NCBI GenBank assembly: GCA_021229015.1
Contig: CM037781.1
Coordinates: 72,680,903-72,744,902, forward strand
Direction: 5' to 3'
Source of the DNA: Solen grandis
Lineage: Eukaryota; Mollusca; Bivalvia; Adapedonta; Solenidae
DNA length: 64,000 bases
Made by a program: the position numbers and the translations under genes. How positions within the stretch are numbered: position 1 is the stretch's first letter; each line of letters starts with the position of its first letter. This document shows positions 46,401 to 57,783 of this stretch, piece after piece. The notes below the pieces were generated by a model. It saw only the letters and a program-made list of their open reading frames with translations, had not been told where the DNA came from and searched no databases.

Positions 46401-46639
46401 GGGGCCCCCGTGACCGAAAGGGTAAAGTCGCTGACTTTAACACTCACTCAGCCCCTCACCGCATGGCTTCGAATCCCGGTAGGGTCATTCGGATTTTCAT
46501 GTGAGGAAGCCTTCCAGTTGGCTTGCGGTAGGTCGGTGGTTCTACCCAGATGCCTCCGTGCATTCGGGGTCTTCCTCCACCAGTAATTAGCTGGACGTCG
46601 CTATATGACGGAAGCGACGGTAAACTCAAATTGTCAAGT
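46401..46639 (+). mobile_element. SINE family A, full length with 12-14-bp target duplication
   Basis: The head GGGGCCCCCGTGACCGAAAG has A- and B-box-like sequences (B box GCTTCGAATCCC), followed by the usual body and the tail TTGTCAAGT. The flanks share CTATAAGAAACTGG (46389-46402, overlapping the first bases, and 46640-46653), direct evidence of LINE-style retrotransposition. Confidence 0.92.
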
Positions 46640-46758
46640 CTATAAGAAACTGGAGAGAAAACAAAGATCCCGATTACAGGCGGAGAGTAGTTCCCTATTT
46701 TCATATACTATCTAACATCACGTCAGAAAGCAGGCAATACAATTGAATAATTTCATAA

Positions 46759-46801
46759 ATAATAATAATAATAATAATAATAATTTCATAAATAATAATA
46801 A
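46759..46801. repeat. (AAT)n microsatellite
   Basis: AAT repeats broken by TTTCATAAAT, which itself repeats nearby. A C-run follows at 46904-46920. Confidence 0.85.
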
Positions 46802-46952
46802 TTTCATAAAGGGTAATCAAAACAACATATGCATGGAAACCTTCGTAGGCCAATAATAGTCTAGCATAACTCCTTAGGAATGTTTGTAAGACTTACTAAG
46901 CCCCTCCCCCCCCCCCCCCCCACCAAAAAAAACAACAGCAACAACAAAAATA

Positions 46953-47147
46953 GTTCCGTTTCTGGTCGCTCGACCGACCCTCTTATTTAACGACAGACCA
47001 TAAAGTTTTTTTTCCTTTTACTTTTCCGCCTTTAAAAAAATGTTTCCTTTTTTTACCTTTCGTTTCATGTAAAATAGAAATACAAAAAAAAATAAAATAA
47101 AATGCCAACCTATTGACCTTTTTTATTTGCTGGAGACCAGAAACGGA
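46953..47147. repeat. Inverted-repeat-bounded element, about 195 bp
   Basis: TTCCGTTTCTGGTC at the left is answered by GACCAGAAACGGA at the right. Subterminal parts also echo each other (CGACCGACC at the left, CCAACCTATTGACC at the right). Probably a small MITE. No ORF. Confidence 0.55.
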
Positions 47148-47973
47148 CCTCTTTTTTGCCTTATCGAGGCGTTTGTAACCTTTTATTTAAAGATACCCTT
47201 GAATATGTATATGTTAAGGAATTAAAACAAACAAAAATATTTTTACCAAACAATAAAATTTATTAATCACAATTTCACATATATTATTTATATTACAGTC
47301 ATATTTTCCTATCATAGCATCATTAAAGTCACACTTTGGGTAATAAAGCAAATGATCAAATTACATAATGATCATTTGGAAAGATAAAATTTAATTAAAA
47401 AAATTTAATTTTCAGTAAATCAAAATTCTTTATCAGTCGAAATTAAATCAGTACAATATATGCTAATACTTTATCACATTGAGATTTCAAATGAGCTAGT
47501 TATCAACCCTAACTGCATTGACATTTTAGAAAATATCAGCGCATGTACATGTTTCACATGAGGATTAATTTTCATTTCCATTCAGGAAAAGCATTTTAAT
47601 AATATAAACACCGGAGATAATAAACTCTGAAAAAAATATGTAGGAGGGAAATCCAGTATGAACTGGTACCCGGATTATCGAGTCATTTTGAATAGCATAA
47701 AGAAGATTGGTTCCAAAATTGGATGTCCGGATCCAGAACGCACATTTCCGAAGCATTTTTACGTTGTGGAAATCCATTTCAAGAGAAAAGCGTCCATATG
47801 GCGAGGTTTCCGGAGCAATAGAACTCCGACTAACGAGGTTTCACTGTAACATGTTCCCAATTTCACAAAAAAAGCTTCCAGTGGCCTCTTTTGTTTTAAA
47901 TATCCATGTCAGAAAATTAATTTCCAAAGGATTCCGTTCAAAAAAAGGCTCTCAATTTGTGTGTTTTTATCAC
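47148..47973. other. Probable 3' UTR and downstream region of the GPCR gene
   Basis: This lies directly 3' of the GPCR stop codon on the minus strand. A minus-strand AATAAA occurs near 47270. Overlapping small ORFs on both strands at 47565-48024 carry no known domain. Confidence 0.35.
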
Positions 47974-48748
47974 TTACAGATTCACGCTTGTTTTGTAGAA
48001 CGATCTTGTGCTGTATTTTATTGATGAAGTGGGGTCAATTTTCTGACCATATATTGTAGCAGAGCTTGTTTGAGTGTCACTCCTTGATCGTGTTTGCTTC
48101 TGCAGCCGTTTTTTAAAGATCACTTCCTTCTTTTGTCCTGTTCCAGATGTTTTTCTCATTTTTCCGACTGATGTCAAATCTCGGTCGTCAATGTAGCTGT
48201 TTGTGAGCAAATTATCATGACAGGCAAAGGCATTTTTGAAGCTCAACAGAAATGTTTTGGACATGAAACAGTACATGATTGGATTTGTAGCGATGAATAA
48301 ATGGGGCACTAATGGTGCAAGGAGCTTCATTTCATAGAGTATGACTCCAAAGTTTTTCCCGTAAGCCACATAGAGTTCCACAAGATGTATAGGTAGCCAG
48401 CAGATGGCAAAGCACAAGGTGGCAATGATGACCATTTTGACGACACGCCTGCGTGTACGCAATGTTTGAACAGATCGAGAGCTGTCCTTGCCATGTAAGC
48501 GCATAGAAAACCAAAGGCGCTTACCAATGCGAACGTAGCAAACGGCAAGAATACACTGTGGAATGACGTAAAGAACTATGAAGATGACCAAGGAATGGAC
48601 TCTATGTGCCCATGGCCATTTCCAGTAGTTGACGCAGGCTTTACCGGTGCCGTAGTCAATTTTCTTGGCGATGACGAATGATGGACTGCTCACGAGGAAG
48701 GAAAAGAACCAGAACACGAGGATCACTGTTGCTGTTTTACGCATAGTT
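47974..48748 (-). CDS. Class-A (rhodopsin family) peptide-type GPCR, last exon (TM4 to C-terminus)
   Basis: The minus-strand exon starts after a TTTCTTTACAG acceptor and completes an Arg codon split with the previous exon (AG|A). It then runs 257 codons to the stop at 47974. It holds TM4 (VILVFWFFSFLVSSPSFVIA), extracellular loop 2 with a Cys (GKACVNYWKWPW), TM5 (SLVIFIVLYVIPQCILAVCY), loop 3 with basic residues (TLRTRRRVVKM), TM6 with the conserved Cys-Trp-Leu-Pro (FAICWLPIHLVELY), and TM7 with NPIMYCFMS (NPxxY). A Ser/Thr- and Lys-rich tail follows. Overall it looks like neuropeptide receptors of the orexin/allatotropin/trissin-like kind, but the ligand cannot be assigned. All frames and key residues are intact. 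Confidence 0.85.
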
Positions 48749-50166
48749 CTGTAAAGAAAAAAAAAGAAAAATATTTAAAACACATAGTGGAATATTCAAA
48801 TATTCATATGCAACATCCTGCAAATATATGCTATAGGAAAGTATACAAAGAGTTTAAAAAATATGTGTAACAATCCATAACTTACACATTAAATATGCAT
48901 TTGATATCATATTAAAATGTAACCAATGGTTCCAATAAGAGCAAACCTAGTGGTATTAGTTTATACATTCTTTGCTGAAAAATTTTACAAGGGTCGAGTT
49001 ATTTCAAAATTACATGATAGAGATTTATTCACACTTTTAATTTAATCATAGTACGGCCTACTCCAATCAATATGACAAAAGCTCTAATTAACATATAGCA
49101 TTACTGCAACATGTATCAAGTTTCTTGCTCTTTTATTTTTGTAATAAGTAAGTTTTCGTATCACCTACCATCTCACTATTTGTAATTAATTTTATTCATA
49201 TTGTAATGATTTCTGTTGATATATATTAATCAATTCTACAAAAAAAGTATAAACGATTTCAAGAACAAGTACATGTATATATCTAAAATTCCAGTCAAAT
49301 CATCTTAAAACCAGGAGGGTTGCCTTATCTGCTTAATAGAAAAAATCCATTTTGGATTGACGTGGTTATCATAAGATTTCCCTCAAAGTTTTGTGTTCGC
49401 TTTATTGCATGTCCCCGTCAAATTTAAAGTCATCGTTTTTGTTTAAGTTTTAATATTCCTCGGAAAAAAATCATTATTTGGCGCAATTTTGATAAAGCAT
49501 TCTTGCGAAATGTCATCATGAAGAGGTTTGTGTTTTCCTATTGTTTTGTTGTTTATTTCCGAAAAAATGTGTTTACCTATTGAAAAGCAATGTATACAAT
49601 TTTATTTTAAATCTTAAAATCGATAATGGGGATCATATTTTCTTATACGTGTATTCAATAATTCTCAAAACTAGCATCAAAATTTTCATAAGTATGATAG
49701 TTTTGTTATTTTCAGATTTTAAGAAAATCTTTTAAAATTCACACAATTTTGACTGCGCTTCAGAGTTACTTATTTTCTGATTCATTTTATTTCTGAATAC
49801 CCTCTCGGCCACGGAGGACCCCCTCTACATTAAATAATTCCCAATGGAAGACGAATAAAGAGCTATAGCCTGATAAAGTCTTGATTTATGTTCTACCGAA
49901 TGCTAAACGCACAGTGGCATAAAAGCGACTTACAAGAAGATTTAAACTTGCATGCGCATGTAATAATCACAACATTCGCACACAATTACTATTTTAAAGC
50001 GTGCGCACGCGCAGTAAAACTATATTTATGTCCCCTCTGTGCAACCGTATAAACGACTTATACATATTGAGTTTAACTATGCCTCTAAGGCACAAACATG
50101 TCTATTTATACCCTCAAATTAGTCTAAATGAGCCCCAATGTAATGTGACCTCAGTGGGTAGAATTG
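48749..50166. other. GPCR intron, no gene; fragment of a SINE A head
   Basis: AT-rich. At 49801-49822, minus strand, lies a 22-base match to the SINE family A head (GGTCCTCCGTGGCCGAGAGG), an extreme truncation. Two GCGCA-rich motifs at 49951-49960 and 50001-50012 resemble NRF-1 sites. Confidence 0.4.
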
Positions 50167-50457
50167 TTTGTTTGTTTGTTTGTTTGGTTGGTTTAACGTC
50201 CCACCGAGAGTATTTCAGTCATTTTGAGACGATGCCTACTTGAGACAGATATAGTGCTGCCACAATGTAGTATCACGCCGTCCCATTATCCTGAAACCGG
50301 GCCAACCAGTCCTGCAACTACCCTTATATGCTGAGCGCCAAGCAATGGAGCTATAATAGTACCATTTTTTACGACTTTGGTCGCGGTCGGGGATCGAACC
50401 AACGACCTCCCGCTTCGAGGCGGACGCTGTAACCACTCTGCCACCGGGGACGGTCTA
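50167..50457 (-). mobile_element. SINE family B, full length with target duplication
   Basis: On the minus strand it starts AGACCGTCCCCGGTGGCAGA with an A box (TGGCAGAGTGGTTACAGCG) and a good B box (GGTTCGATCCC). The body matches 24665-24982 and ends GGTGGGACGTTAAACC followed by a CAAA-type tail. The flanks share GGGTAGAATTG (50156-50166 and 50458-50468). It lies in the GPCR intron. Confidence 0.9.
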
Positions 50458-51185
50458 GGGTAGAATTGGAGCAATAATAAGTAATAAAATCCAGGAAACT
50501 CAATCACAGCACTCCATTTTGTTTATATCACTCTACAGCAATATACTAGAAACTACATAAACTTTAAATTCAATCAGGCGTCTTATTTCTTACATAGACT
50601 TAAGATAAAAGCTTTTAGATGCTTAAACAAAATGTATTAGGCTTTTTGTTTAATGCATGTCACAGTATAGGTTTACACTTTCTTTCAGCTATTCCCTCCC
50701 TTCTATGGATTTTCAGATTCACCATTCAATCAGGCAGATATAATCATAATTGCGCACAGTCAAACATCTTTATAAAAAATCCTTATGCAATCTGTTGAAG
50801 TTCTTAAAGTGGAACTGATTGAAACAGACGTTTTAATTTACATCGTATATCCTTTTATACTGAGTATGTATGTTTATGGTAAATATTTTAAAGGAACACT
50901 CTTAAACATAAAACATTGACACTGTTCAATTCCTGTCAGTTACAAGAGAGATGGAAATTTGTGTTGTTATTTATTAAGACAGTAAAAGATTTCATTTTTT
51001 TTTTTTACATAAGAATCAGAGATGTTATTTGACTTCTAAAATTTGAAATCACTTCTTAGCACGGCAAAATACAAGGCAAGGTAAATGTTTATTATAGCTG
51101 ATGTTATATCTCATAGATTTTCTGTCACTTGTGCTCATTCAAACTTATAACAGATTTTATACATTCTATAGAGTTTTCATTAATG

Positions 51186-51376
51186 TCGTTGGGTTCGAAT
51201 CCCAACAGGGTCATTCGGATTTTCATGTGAGGAAGCCGTCCAGCTGGCTTGTGGTTGGCTGGTGGTTCTACCCGGATGCCTCCGTGCATTCGGGGTCTTC
51301 CTCCACCTGTAATTAGTTGGACGTCGCTATATGACTGAAATACTGTCGAAGCGACGGTAAACTCAAACAGTCAAGT
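51186..51376 (+). mobile_element. SINE family A, 5'-truncated
   Basis: Begins at the B box (GGGTTCGAATCCCAACAGGG) and runs through the body to AAACAGTCAAGT. Located in the GPCR intron between the TM3 exon and the last exon. Confidence 0.85.
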
Positions 51377-51674
51377 CATTTCAGTCGTTATGAAAACAAC
51401 GTTAAACATACAAAATTCACAAGATTAACATTAAAGATGCTTTGGATTGATATAGTTTCGACTTTGTCATTGATATATGTGTGCAATAAGGAAGCACTAA
51501 GATGTCCGCCGATGAGTATTCCAACATTTACCAAAAATGAATTCAGCAAAAGGGGGAGCAACCAAAGGGAAAAAGGACAAAGAAACACGGATATCGAGAC
51601 AACTAGAATTGTTATTGAACAATCTTTTTGGGTAATTGAAGTAAAGTTTGGACAAGAATAAATGCACATCATGT

Positions 51675-51985
51675 ATTCATATTAAGGCTACAACTCTGTG
51701 ATAAATCATCTTCAACAAAAATGACGATTATATGCACGACACGACTTCATACTACCGAATCCTATGATTGTTTATCCAATTCAAACAATGGGATATGAAG
51801 ATGAAGTCGGACAATACTGCATCAATAAATGCAAAGGGCCATAACTCTGTCAAAATTAATCTGACGACATGCAAAATTAAACATCATACTGATAAAGCCT
51901 AGGAAGCTTCATAAAGAGTGGAGAAAAGTGTGTCTACAGATAGACAGACAGACAGATGGACGGACAAACAGATTTCATTTTTTTC
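51675..51985 (+). repeat. CvA/pearl-like fragment with GACA microsatellite
   Basis: The sequence has 'GGGCCATAACTCTGTCAAAA'-type phrases and a CAGACAGACAGATGGACGGA tract (51943-51965), the core-plus-microsatellite pattern of the composite elements above. No termini recognised. Confidence 0.5.
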
Positions 51986-52272
51986 CTCCCTCCCAATTTT
52001 GTAGTCCTTGGTATAATAGAATTATCTATTCAAAGTGAGACAACTCATGTAAAATCGTTAATTTTCGTTCACATTAAATTTCATTGATAATGTACCTAAA
52101 AGAATTTATTTGGTACATTTATTGGTGGATCTATGTTCTCAAAAACGTGAGGTCTAGAAAAGAGACAAGTTTTCGTAGGGATTAATATTCGTGAATAAAA
52201 CCCTCCACGAAATCAACGAAAATTAGTGTCCCACGAAAATTAATGATTCCACAGTAACATCAGAAATCTTAC

Positions 52273-52390
52273 CTGTGCTGACGTGACGAGACAGGGTACA
52301 ATATGGCGTAGTGTCGGTCAAGGCCAACTGCGGTCAAGGACAGGACGCTCACTGTCATGGACACTCCCATTAGATAGTGTATTATCTTAC
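52273..52390 (-). CDS. Class-A peptide-type GPCR, TM3 exon
   Basis: A 118-nt minus-strand exon lies between TTTCATTTCAG and a GTAAGAT donor. It starts with the last two bases (GT) of a codon and encodes KIIHYLMGVSMTVSVLSLTA then VGLDRHYAILYPVSSRQH, i.e. TM3 ending in Asp-Arg-His in place of DRY, and loop 2. If the split codon is TGT, it gives the conserved TM3 cysteine that pairs with loop 2. Phase 2 at its end fits the next exon at 48748. The preceding TM1-TM2 exon was not found in the window. The intron to the next exon is 3.5 kb and contains SINEs A and B. Confidence 0.82.
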
Positions 52391-52844
52391 CTGAAATGAA
52401 ATAGACACACGTATTTACAATTCAATATAAGCAGATAAATATAAACTATTTACGAATAAAAACCTTATAAGGGTTTGGTCTAGAGAACATTTTTCTCATT
52501 TTTTTCTCTCAATAATTGTTCCTTACCAATAAAAATATATTTTTTCTTTAAGGAAACATATCTTCAGGAAGAGAAATTATGTTCCTTTTGAAAGAGTCAT
52601 CGACCTTATTAGGCTTTTAATTCAGTTTCAGGAGGGAAATCAAACGTATTGTAAAAGGCTTACGTAAGTAGGAAAATCTCCCTAAGGGAATAATTGTATA
52701 CGACTTGATAGGATGTTTTTAGTTCTGGAAGGAACATCTCATTTTTAGGTATAATTAGTGCATTCAAAGGTATTCTTCGACAAATAAAACAACCACTTCT
52801 TTAACATATAGACTAATACTATAACAACCCCTTAAAATTATAAT

Positions 52845-53077
52845 TTAAACTTTATTTATTTTACATCAATTACGAAACAAGTTATCACAACTTATATTGA
52901 TCACTCTCGATAACTCTGATAGCGGCGTGTGTGGACATTTTTGTGGGAGGAAACAAGAGAGCCCGGAGAAAAACCACGTTTCTAGACGGGTGACCACTGT
53001 ACGTGACCAGGAATCGAACCCGGGGCGTACTTTTGAGGAGCGAGGTGTGTTACCACTACGTTATTCAGATACCACCC
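52845..53077 (-). mobile_element. SINE family C
   Basis: On the minus strand the tRNA-like head has a degenerate A box and a strong B box GGTTCGATTCC (about 53002-53014), then CCTCCCACAAAAATGTCCAC-type body and the end TAATTGATGTAAAATAAATA. It matches 54296-54546 and, on the other strand, 55288-55515. Confidence 0.75.
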
Positions 53078-54159
53078 TTTCAATAACGACCCATGATAAT
53101 GTTACAATTGCGCCGATTAACGGCGTAGCCTATCGGCTGTTTTAACATTACTCTGGCAGCAAACAGGGGTGTAGCTAGCTTTTTTCAACCTGTATGCCCA
53201 TAGAAGGTGTTGCCTATTGGTAAGGGGGTCTAGGGGGACCTTGTCCCCAAAAAGTTTGAAAACAACCGGAAATTAAAAAGAGCAAGATGCGCGTCCTAAA
53301 GTATTTTCAGGGAAAATAAACAAAGTAATTCGTTTAACAGAACCATTTTAAACTATGTATTTGTTTCTATAAAAAAAAAATGAACACTGTATGGAAATTA
53401 AATCATGCATAAAGCTTGAACCCCTTTCCCCTCCAGTTTGTATTGTCTTTTGGAACTTTGAAAATATGTCAATTCTTGATCAACTTGTAGGACCGGGCCT
53501 ACAGGGCCTAATAGCAACTCCGCTACTGACAAAATTACAAGCATTGCTCTATCGTTATGATGGGAATAAAGAGTCCCAGTGGACAACAGTTTCCATAAAC
53601 AAAAGTGTTTATTATGTGTGATCATTATAAACTGTGCATGTTTTGAAATACCAGAGATTTTAGTTTGGAATGTGTTTACAATGTTATTTGGTTAATAGAC
53701 TTCGAGGGACAGAATTGAATCGTTGTCAATATTGGAATAGATCAACGCGGAAGGCAATGTTATGGATTCTAGTCTACAGCGCCGTATTCTAATTATATCC
53801 AGAGGGAATTAACGTGTAGAAACGTGCTTTAGTTTGATTCTCGTATAAACATACTGGTAAAATTATTTAAGAAATAATCAACCTACATATATTTATGTTT
53901 TGTTGTATATTTAACTACAGGTTTTTGGCTTCTGGTGAAGATATATACATGTATTATAATATATATATTTAATTCACATTATTGTTGGTTTATTCTTTTT
54001 GTCTGATACCATACCAAAACCATAGTTTTCGTGTCACCCATGTGACAATTAAGTTTTTCTCATTGCTTCAACTGATGTGCTCAAGCCGAAAAAGACACAG
54101 AATTAAAATGCATTATTAACTAGACAGACGGTATTTAATAAGTTACAAAGCGCGCATGT
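53078..54159. other. Intergenic or intron; an old repeat at its left, no gene
   Basis: 53160-53270 carries GGGGTGTAGCTAGC and GGGGGTCTAGGGGGACCTTG, which reads like a worn dispersed repeat. ORFs on both strands at 53391-53625 overlap and have no known family. Confidence 0.35.
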
Positions 54160-54590
54160 CACATGTATACGGCGTAATACTGCAGTATGGCAGTACTATA
54201 TCTGTCTCAAAATGACATCGTCTCCAAATGACTGAATACCGTTGGCTGCAGTGTGAAAGTACTACTCGTATATCTGTCTTAAATGGAATTAGTCTTAAAA
54301 GTTTAAACTTTATTTAGTTTACATCGATTACGAAACAAGTTTTAACAAATTATATAAATCACTCTCGATGGCTCTGATGGCGGCGTATGTGGTCATTATT
54401 GTGGGAGGAAACCGGAGAGCCCGAAGTAAAGCCACGTGTCTGGACGGGCGACAAGTGTACCCTCTCACGTACGTGACAAGGAATCGAACCCGGGACGCAT
54501 TGGTGAGAAGCGAAGCGCGTTATCACTACGCTATCCAGGCACCCTGTGGAATTAGTCTCCAAATGACTGTCGCTGTAACTGTAACGGATA
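54160..54590 (+). mobile_element. SINE family B 3' part, interrupted by a SINE C insertion
   Basis: Left part 54160-54295 (GCAGTACTATATCTGTCTC, ATCGTCTCCAAATGACTGAA) and right part 54547-54590 (TAGTCTCCAAATGACTG) match the family B body. The gap between them is exactly the SINE C at 54296-54546. Confidence 0.65.
54296..54546 (-). mobile_element. SINE family C, nested in SINE B, with 12-bp target duplication
   Basis: B box GGTTCGATTCC on the minus strand (about 54480-54492). The body includes CTCCGGTTTCCTCCCACAAT and the end ACTAAATAAAGTTTAAAC. The flanks share TGGAATTAGTCT (54284-54295 and 54547-54558). Confidence 0.85.
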
Positions 54591-55287
54591 TGCATTGGAT
54601 TTACAGTGACTGGTACCTTGACATTAATTCTTGTCATTTATAACATATTAAATGTCAAATGTTTTATAAATAAATAATGAGATGATAATCGTGTTTTCCT
54701 GGATTATCATAAACGTCTAAATTTCATACTGCCGTGATATGGCCTCGTGTTCTAGAAAATAAAAATGATATTTTCTATCAATCAGACCACTGCATGTTAT
54801 CAAATTTCAAAATTCTATTTTATTAAGGTAATCCATCCATCATTAGATTATAATCATGGTCCTTCAAATTCTTAAAAAAAGACCTCAGTGTCGATGCAAT
54901 CATTCATTAATTTTGAGTTATAGGCTCTTTTGCTGAAAATCTATAAAAACTTGCATTTACCTTATTATTCCGACGACCATTTGATCGATTATGACCACAA
55001 TTTAATGATGGATGGAATACCTTAAGACAGCTAGCTGTTTAGTTTGTAATTAAGAATTAAGAGGAGTATATTGTTCTCAACAGAAATAACACACGGATTC
55101 TTAATGATACTCATGATGGAATATGTATTTGGAACCCCTTTGACTTTAGAGTCGTTGGTTATATCTGTGAAAAGACTAATTGAGACAGTCTTAATTGTCA
55201 TTATTTGTGGGGTTAGAAAAAGGAAATTTCTGACTAATGCACGAATACGGAGACTGGGCAAGATGACATCAAAGACTCGATTCCTTT

Positions 55288-55515
55288 CCAAGTGCATGGA
55301 TAGCGTATTGGTAAGGCGCTTCGCTTCTCACCAATGCGTCCCTAGTTTGAATCCAGGTCACGTTCGTGAGAGATTACAGTGGTCGCCAGACCAGACACGT
55401 GGGTGTTCCCCGGGTTCTCGGGTTTCCTCCTACATTAATGTCCACATACGCCGCCACTAGAACCATCGAGAGTGATTAATATAAGGTGGGATAACTTGAT
55501 TTGTATTCGATATAA
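55288..55515 (+). mobile_element. SINE family C, plus orientation, diverged
   Basis: Head around AAGTGCATGGATAGCGTATT with A box-like GGTAAGGCGC and B box-like GTTTGAATCC. The body has GGTTTCCTCCTACATTAATG and CATCGAGAGTGATTAATATA, ending in AT-rich tail. Confidence 0.7.
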
Positions 55516-55700
55516 AATAAAAAGAAATGTTGAAAGAAAGATCAAGGCGTGTCACGGCATATGTCCGAATTCATTGAGGATCTAAGCACGGCTCTCTCAG
55601 AACAAATTCGTTAAGATTATTAGCGTCTGAATCCGAGATCTGAAGATAATTTCATATTAGGGAAAGGCTGTTCTATTTTTAAAAAGTAGGTATAGGATTA

Positions 55701-55822
55701 GTCATATATACATACAGAATCTGACAGCGAGCCCCTGGCGAGCTTAAAAACATTTTCATGAACGAGTTTAGTAAAATTGATATGAAATGGCATTTCATGT
55801 CAGATTCTTTTTATCATATGAC
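55701..55822. mobile_element. Small inverted-repeat element, about 122 bp
   Basis: GTCATATATACATACAGAAT-CTGACA at the left is imperfectly complementary to TGTCAGATTCTTTTTATCATATGAC at the right over about 25 bases. Likely a MITE. Confidence 0.55.
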
Positions 55823-56239
55823 CTATACTGACAGTAAATCGCGATTAAAACAACAAACAAACAAAAACATGAATGAACGGACTGTGAGCCGTTACTATTT
55901 GTAATCAAGAAATAGTTTCAAATAATAACTGAAAATTACGGGTTCTAATACATTTTCAAAATCATATGAATGATGCATCATTCTTTTTTATCAAAGTTAG
56001 TTGCATCGAATACATTTAATCCTGCCGTTCGAGTTCAACACATTATTTATACACGCACGTGACGCGGAATGATGTAATTCGGCCTAAAATTTATATGTAA
56101 CGTATTAAATATAAGAAAATATATGATGGTTATACGAAACCGGAAACAGCTCTTTGGGCATAATGTCATATATTAAATTCTGCTATTACCTGTATGATGT
56201 ATTTTAAGAAGAAAGAACGAATGAAAGAAACAAATAATT

Positions 56240-56410
56240 TGTAATTGTTTGTTAGGATTTAACGCCCCGCTGATAGAATTTGAGTTATTTGGACACGCTG
56301 TCTACACGAGACAGGTAGAGACTGACGTCACACAGCGAAATGTTGGTATGTCGCGGCCGGATATTGAACTCACGACCTCCCAATTCCATGATAGACGATC
56401 TAACTATCAT
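56240..56410 (-). mobile_element. SINE related to family B, diverged
   Basis: Minus-strand reading has a B-box-like segment (GTTCAATATCC), a GTCTCGTGTAGACAGCGTGT body and an AGCGGGGCGTTAAATCC end like the family B tail. Confidence 0.5.
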
Positions 56411-56649
56411 ATAGATAAGAAAGAAAAAGGGAATATGGAAATGAATTAATAGAAATCAGAATATCCCGAATACTGACGTTTATAATCGGGATACATTTCT
56501 AAATCCCTCTCGACACTTTTGGATTAGACCAGTACTTTTGCGTGTTCATGGTTATAAATAAATAATAACTCCATTGTGGAATTAGATCGGAAGTCGATTT
56601 GTGCTACCACTTCAAGATTTCTTGATCTTGATTCCAGTGCGATAACAAG

Positions 56650-57338
56650 ACCCCCCCCCCCCACTCCCCGTATCCCAGTGGTTACAGACTATCGCCTAGC
56701 CTCCCACTAATGGGTTCAAATTCCTGTCCTGTCACTCCAATTTTCACGTGAGAAAGCCTTCCAAAAGAGGTTTCCAATATACTTCTTATCTTGGAGTCAT
56801 TTATGTAGTCAGTATTATGGTGGCATATTTCTGCCAGCCACTTATCCACTTAGCTATGTTGAAACTTTTCTGAAAAATTGTCATATATTCAGTTAGTATC
56901 TGGCAAGTAGCAAATTTTCAAGTTATCTACTTAGGTATCTTAACAGGACTTAACTGTCTGTTAGTGCCCACTACTGCCAATCACATATTCACTTATTTTA
57001 ACTGGATATCATGCCTTTTTCCAGATAATTATGTGAAAAAATGCTTGTTATCCGCATAATTTAACAGACTAACTTAAAAAAAGGCGAGATAACCAGTTAT
57101 CTTAAGTGAATATATGGCTGGCAGTAGAGGGCACTAACAGGCAGTTTTGTTCTGTTAAGATACCTAAGAGGATAACACGAAAGTTGTCTACTTGCCAGAT
57201 ACTAACTGACTATGTGACATTTTTTTAGAAGAGTTTCGACATAGCTAAGTGGATAAGTGGCTGGCAGAAATATGCCACCATACAGTATTAAATTTTGTTC
57301 TCTACATGTAATTAGCTGAGCGTCGACATGACTGAAAT
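56650..57338 (+). mobile_element. Old SINE A-related copy split by a foldback MITE
   Basis: Left part to 56815 has a tRNA-like head (CCAGTGGTTACAG, GGGTTCAAATTCC) and TTTTCACGTGAGAAAGCCTT. Right part 57283-57338 has ACATGTAATTAGCTGAGCGTC then GACATGACTGAAAT. The 467-bp foldback element lies between them. Confidence 0.65.
56816..57282. mobile_element. 467-bp foldback MITE, copy 2
   Basis: Same termini, same length and close identity to 9139-9605. The flanking duplication is CAGTAT (56810-56815 and 57283-57288). It interrupts an old SINE. Confidence 0.88.
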
Positions 57339-57646
57339 CCCCTCTCTCCCTTCGAATTTGCAGTATGTTGTTTAAGTTTGAAAGTCCCTATATGACGTAC
57401 CAAAGGAGAAAAGCCTATTACTAATCTCCACGGCATTACAACGATGTGAAATATTCCAAACGAATGGCGTTTATAAATAACACTTTGCTAGTTCGCTCAC
57501 TAAATCTATTTATATATATATATAAACATTAATTGTACAAATATATATTTGTGAAGGCCAAAGTACCAATGAGTGGTACAAAATCACACCTGATGTAGTC
57601 CATATTTACTTGTAATCTGATTTGAATACACGCGTGGGTTGCCCTT

Positions 57647-57777
57647 GTAATGGTTCCGCTACATCTTGGACCATTTAACCTCTACCAAGGTAACCAAGGT
57701 TTCCTAATGTTTCAATTAGGGTACCTTGATTATCTCAGTTAAAGGCCATGAGGTCCGAAATGTAGCGGAACCATTAC
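57647..57777. mobile_element. 131-bp inverted-repeat element, copy 1
   Basis: GTAATGGTTCCGCTACAT at the left and ATGTAGCGGAACCATTAC at the right are perfect inverted repeats, extended by TTGGACC/GGTCCGAA. A second copy is at 60582-60712. Confidence 0.8.
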
Positions 57778-57783
57778 AGTGAC

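Noticed and set aside
46456..46704. 82-codon minus-strand ORF, and the similar 62-codon ORFs at 30754 and 35410
   Set aside because: Antisense readings of SINE A; the shared peptide RPRMHG...LPHMKIRMTLP is SINE sequence.
54359..54643. ORFs on both strands at 54359-54643
   Set aside because: They read through the SINE C copy; repeat-derived.
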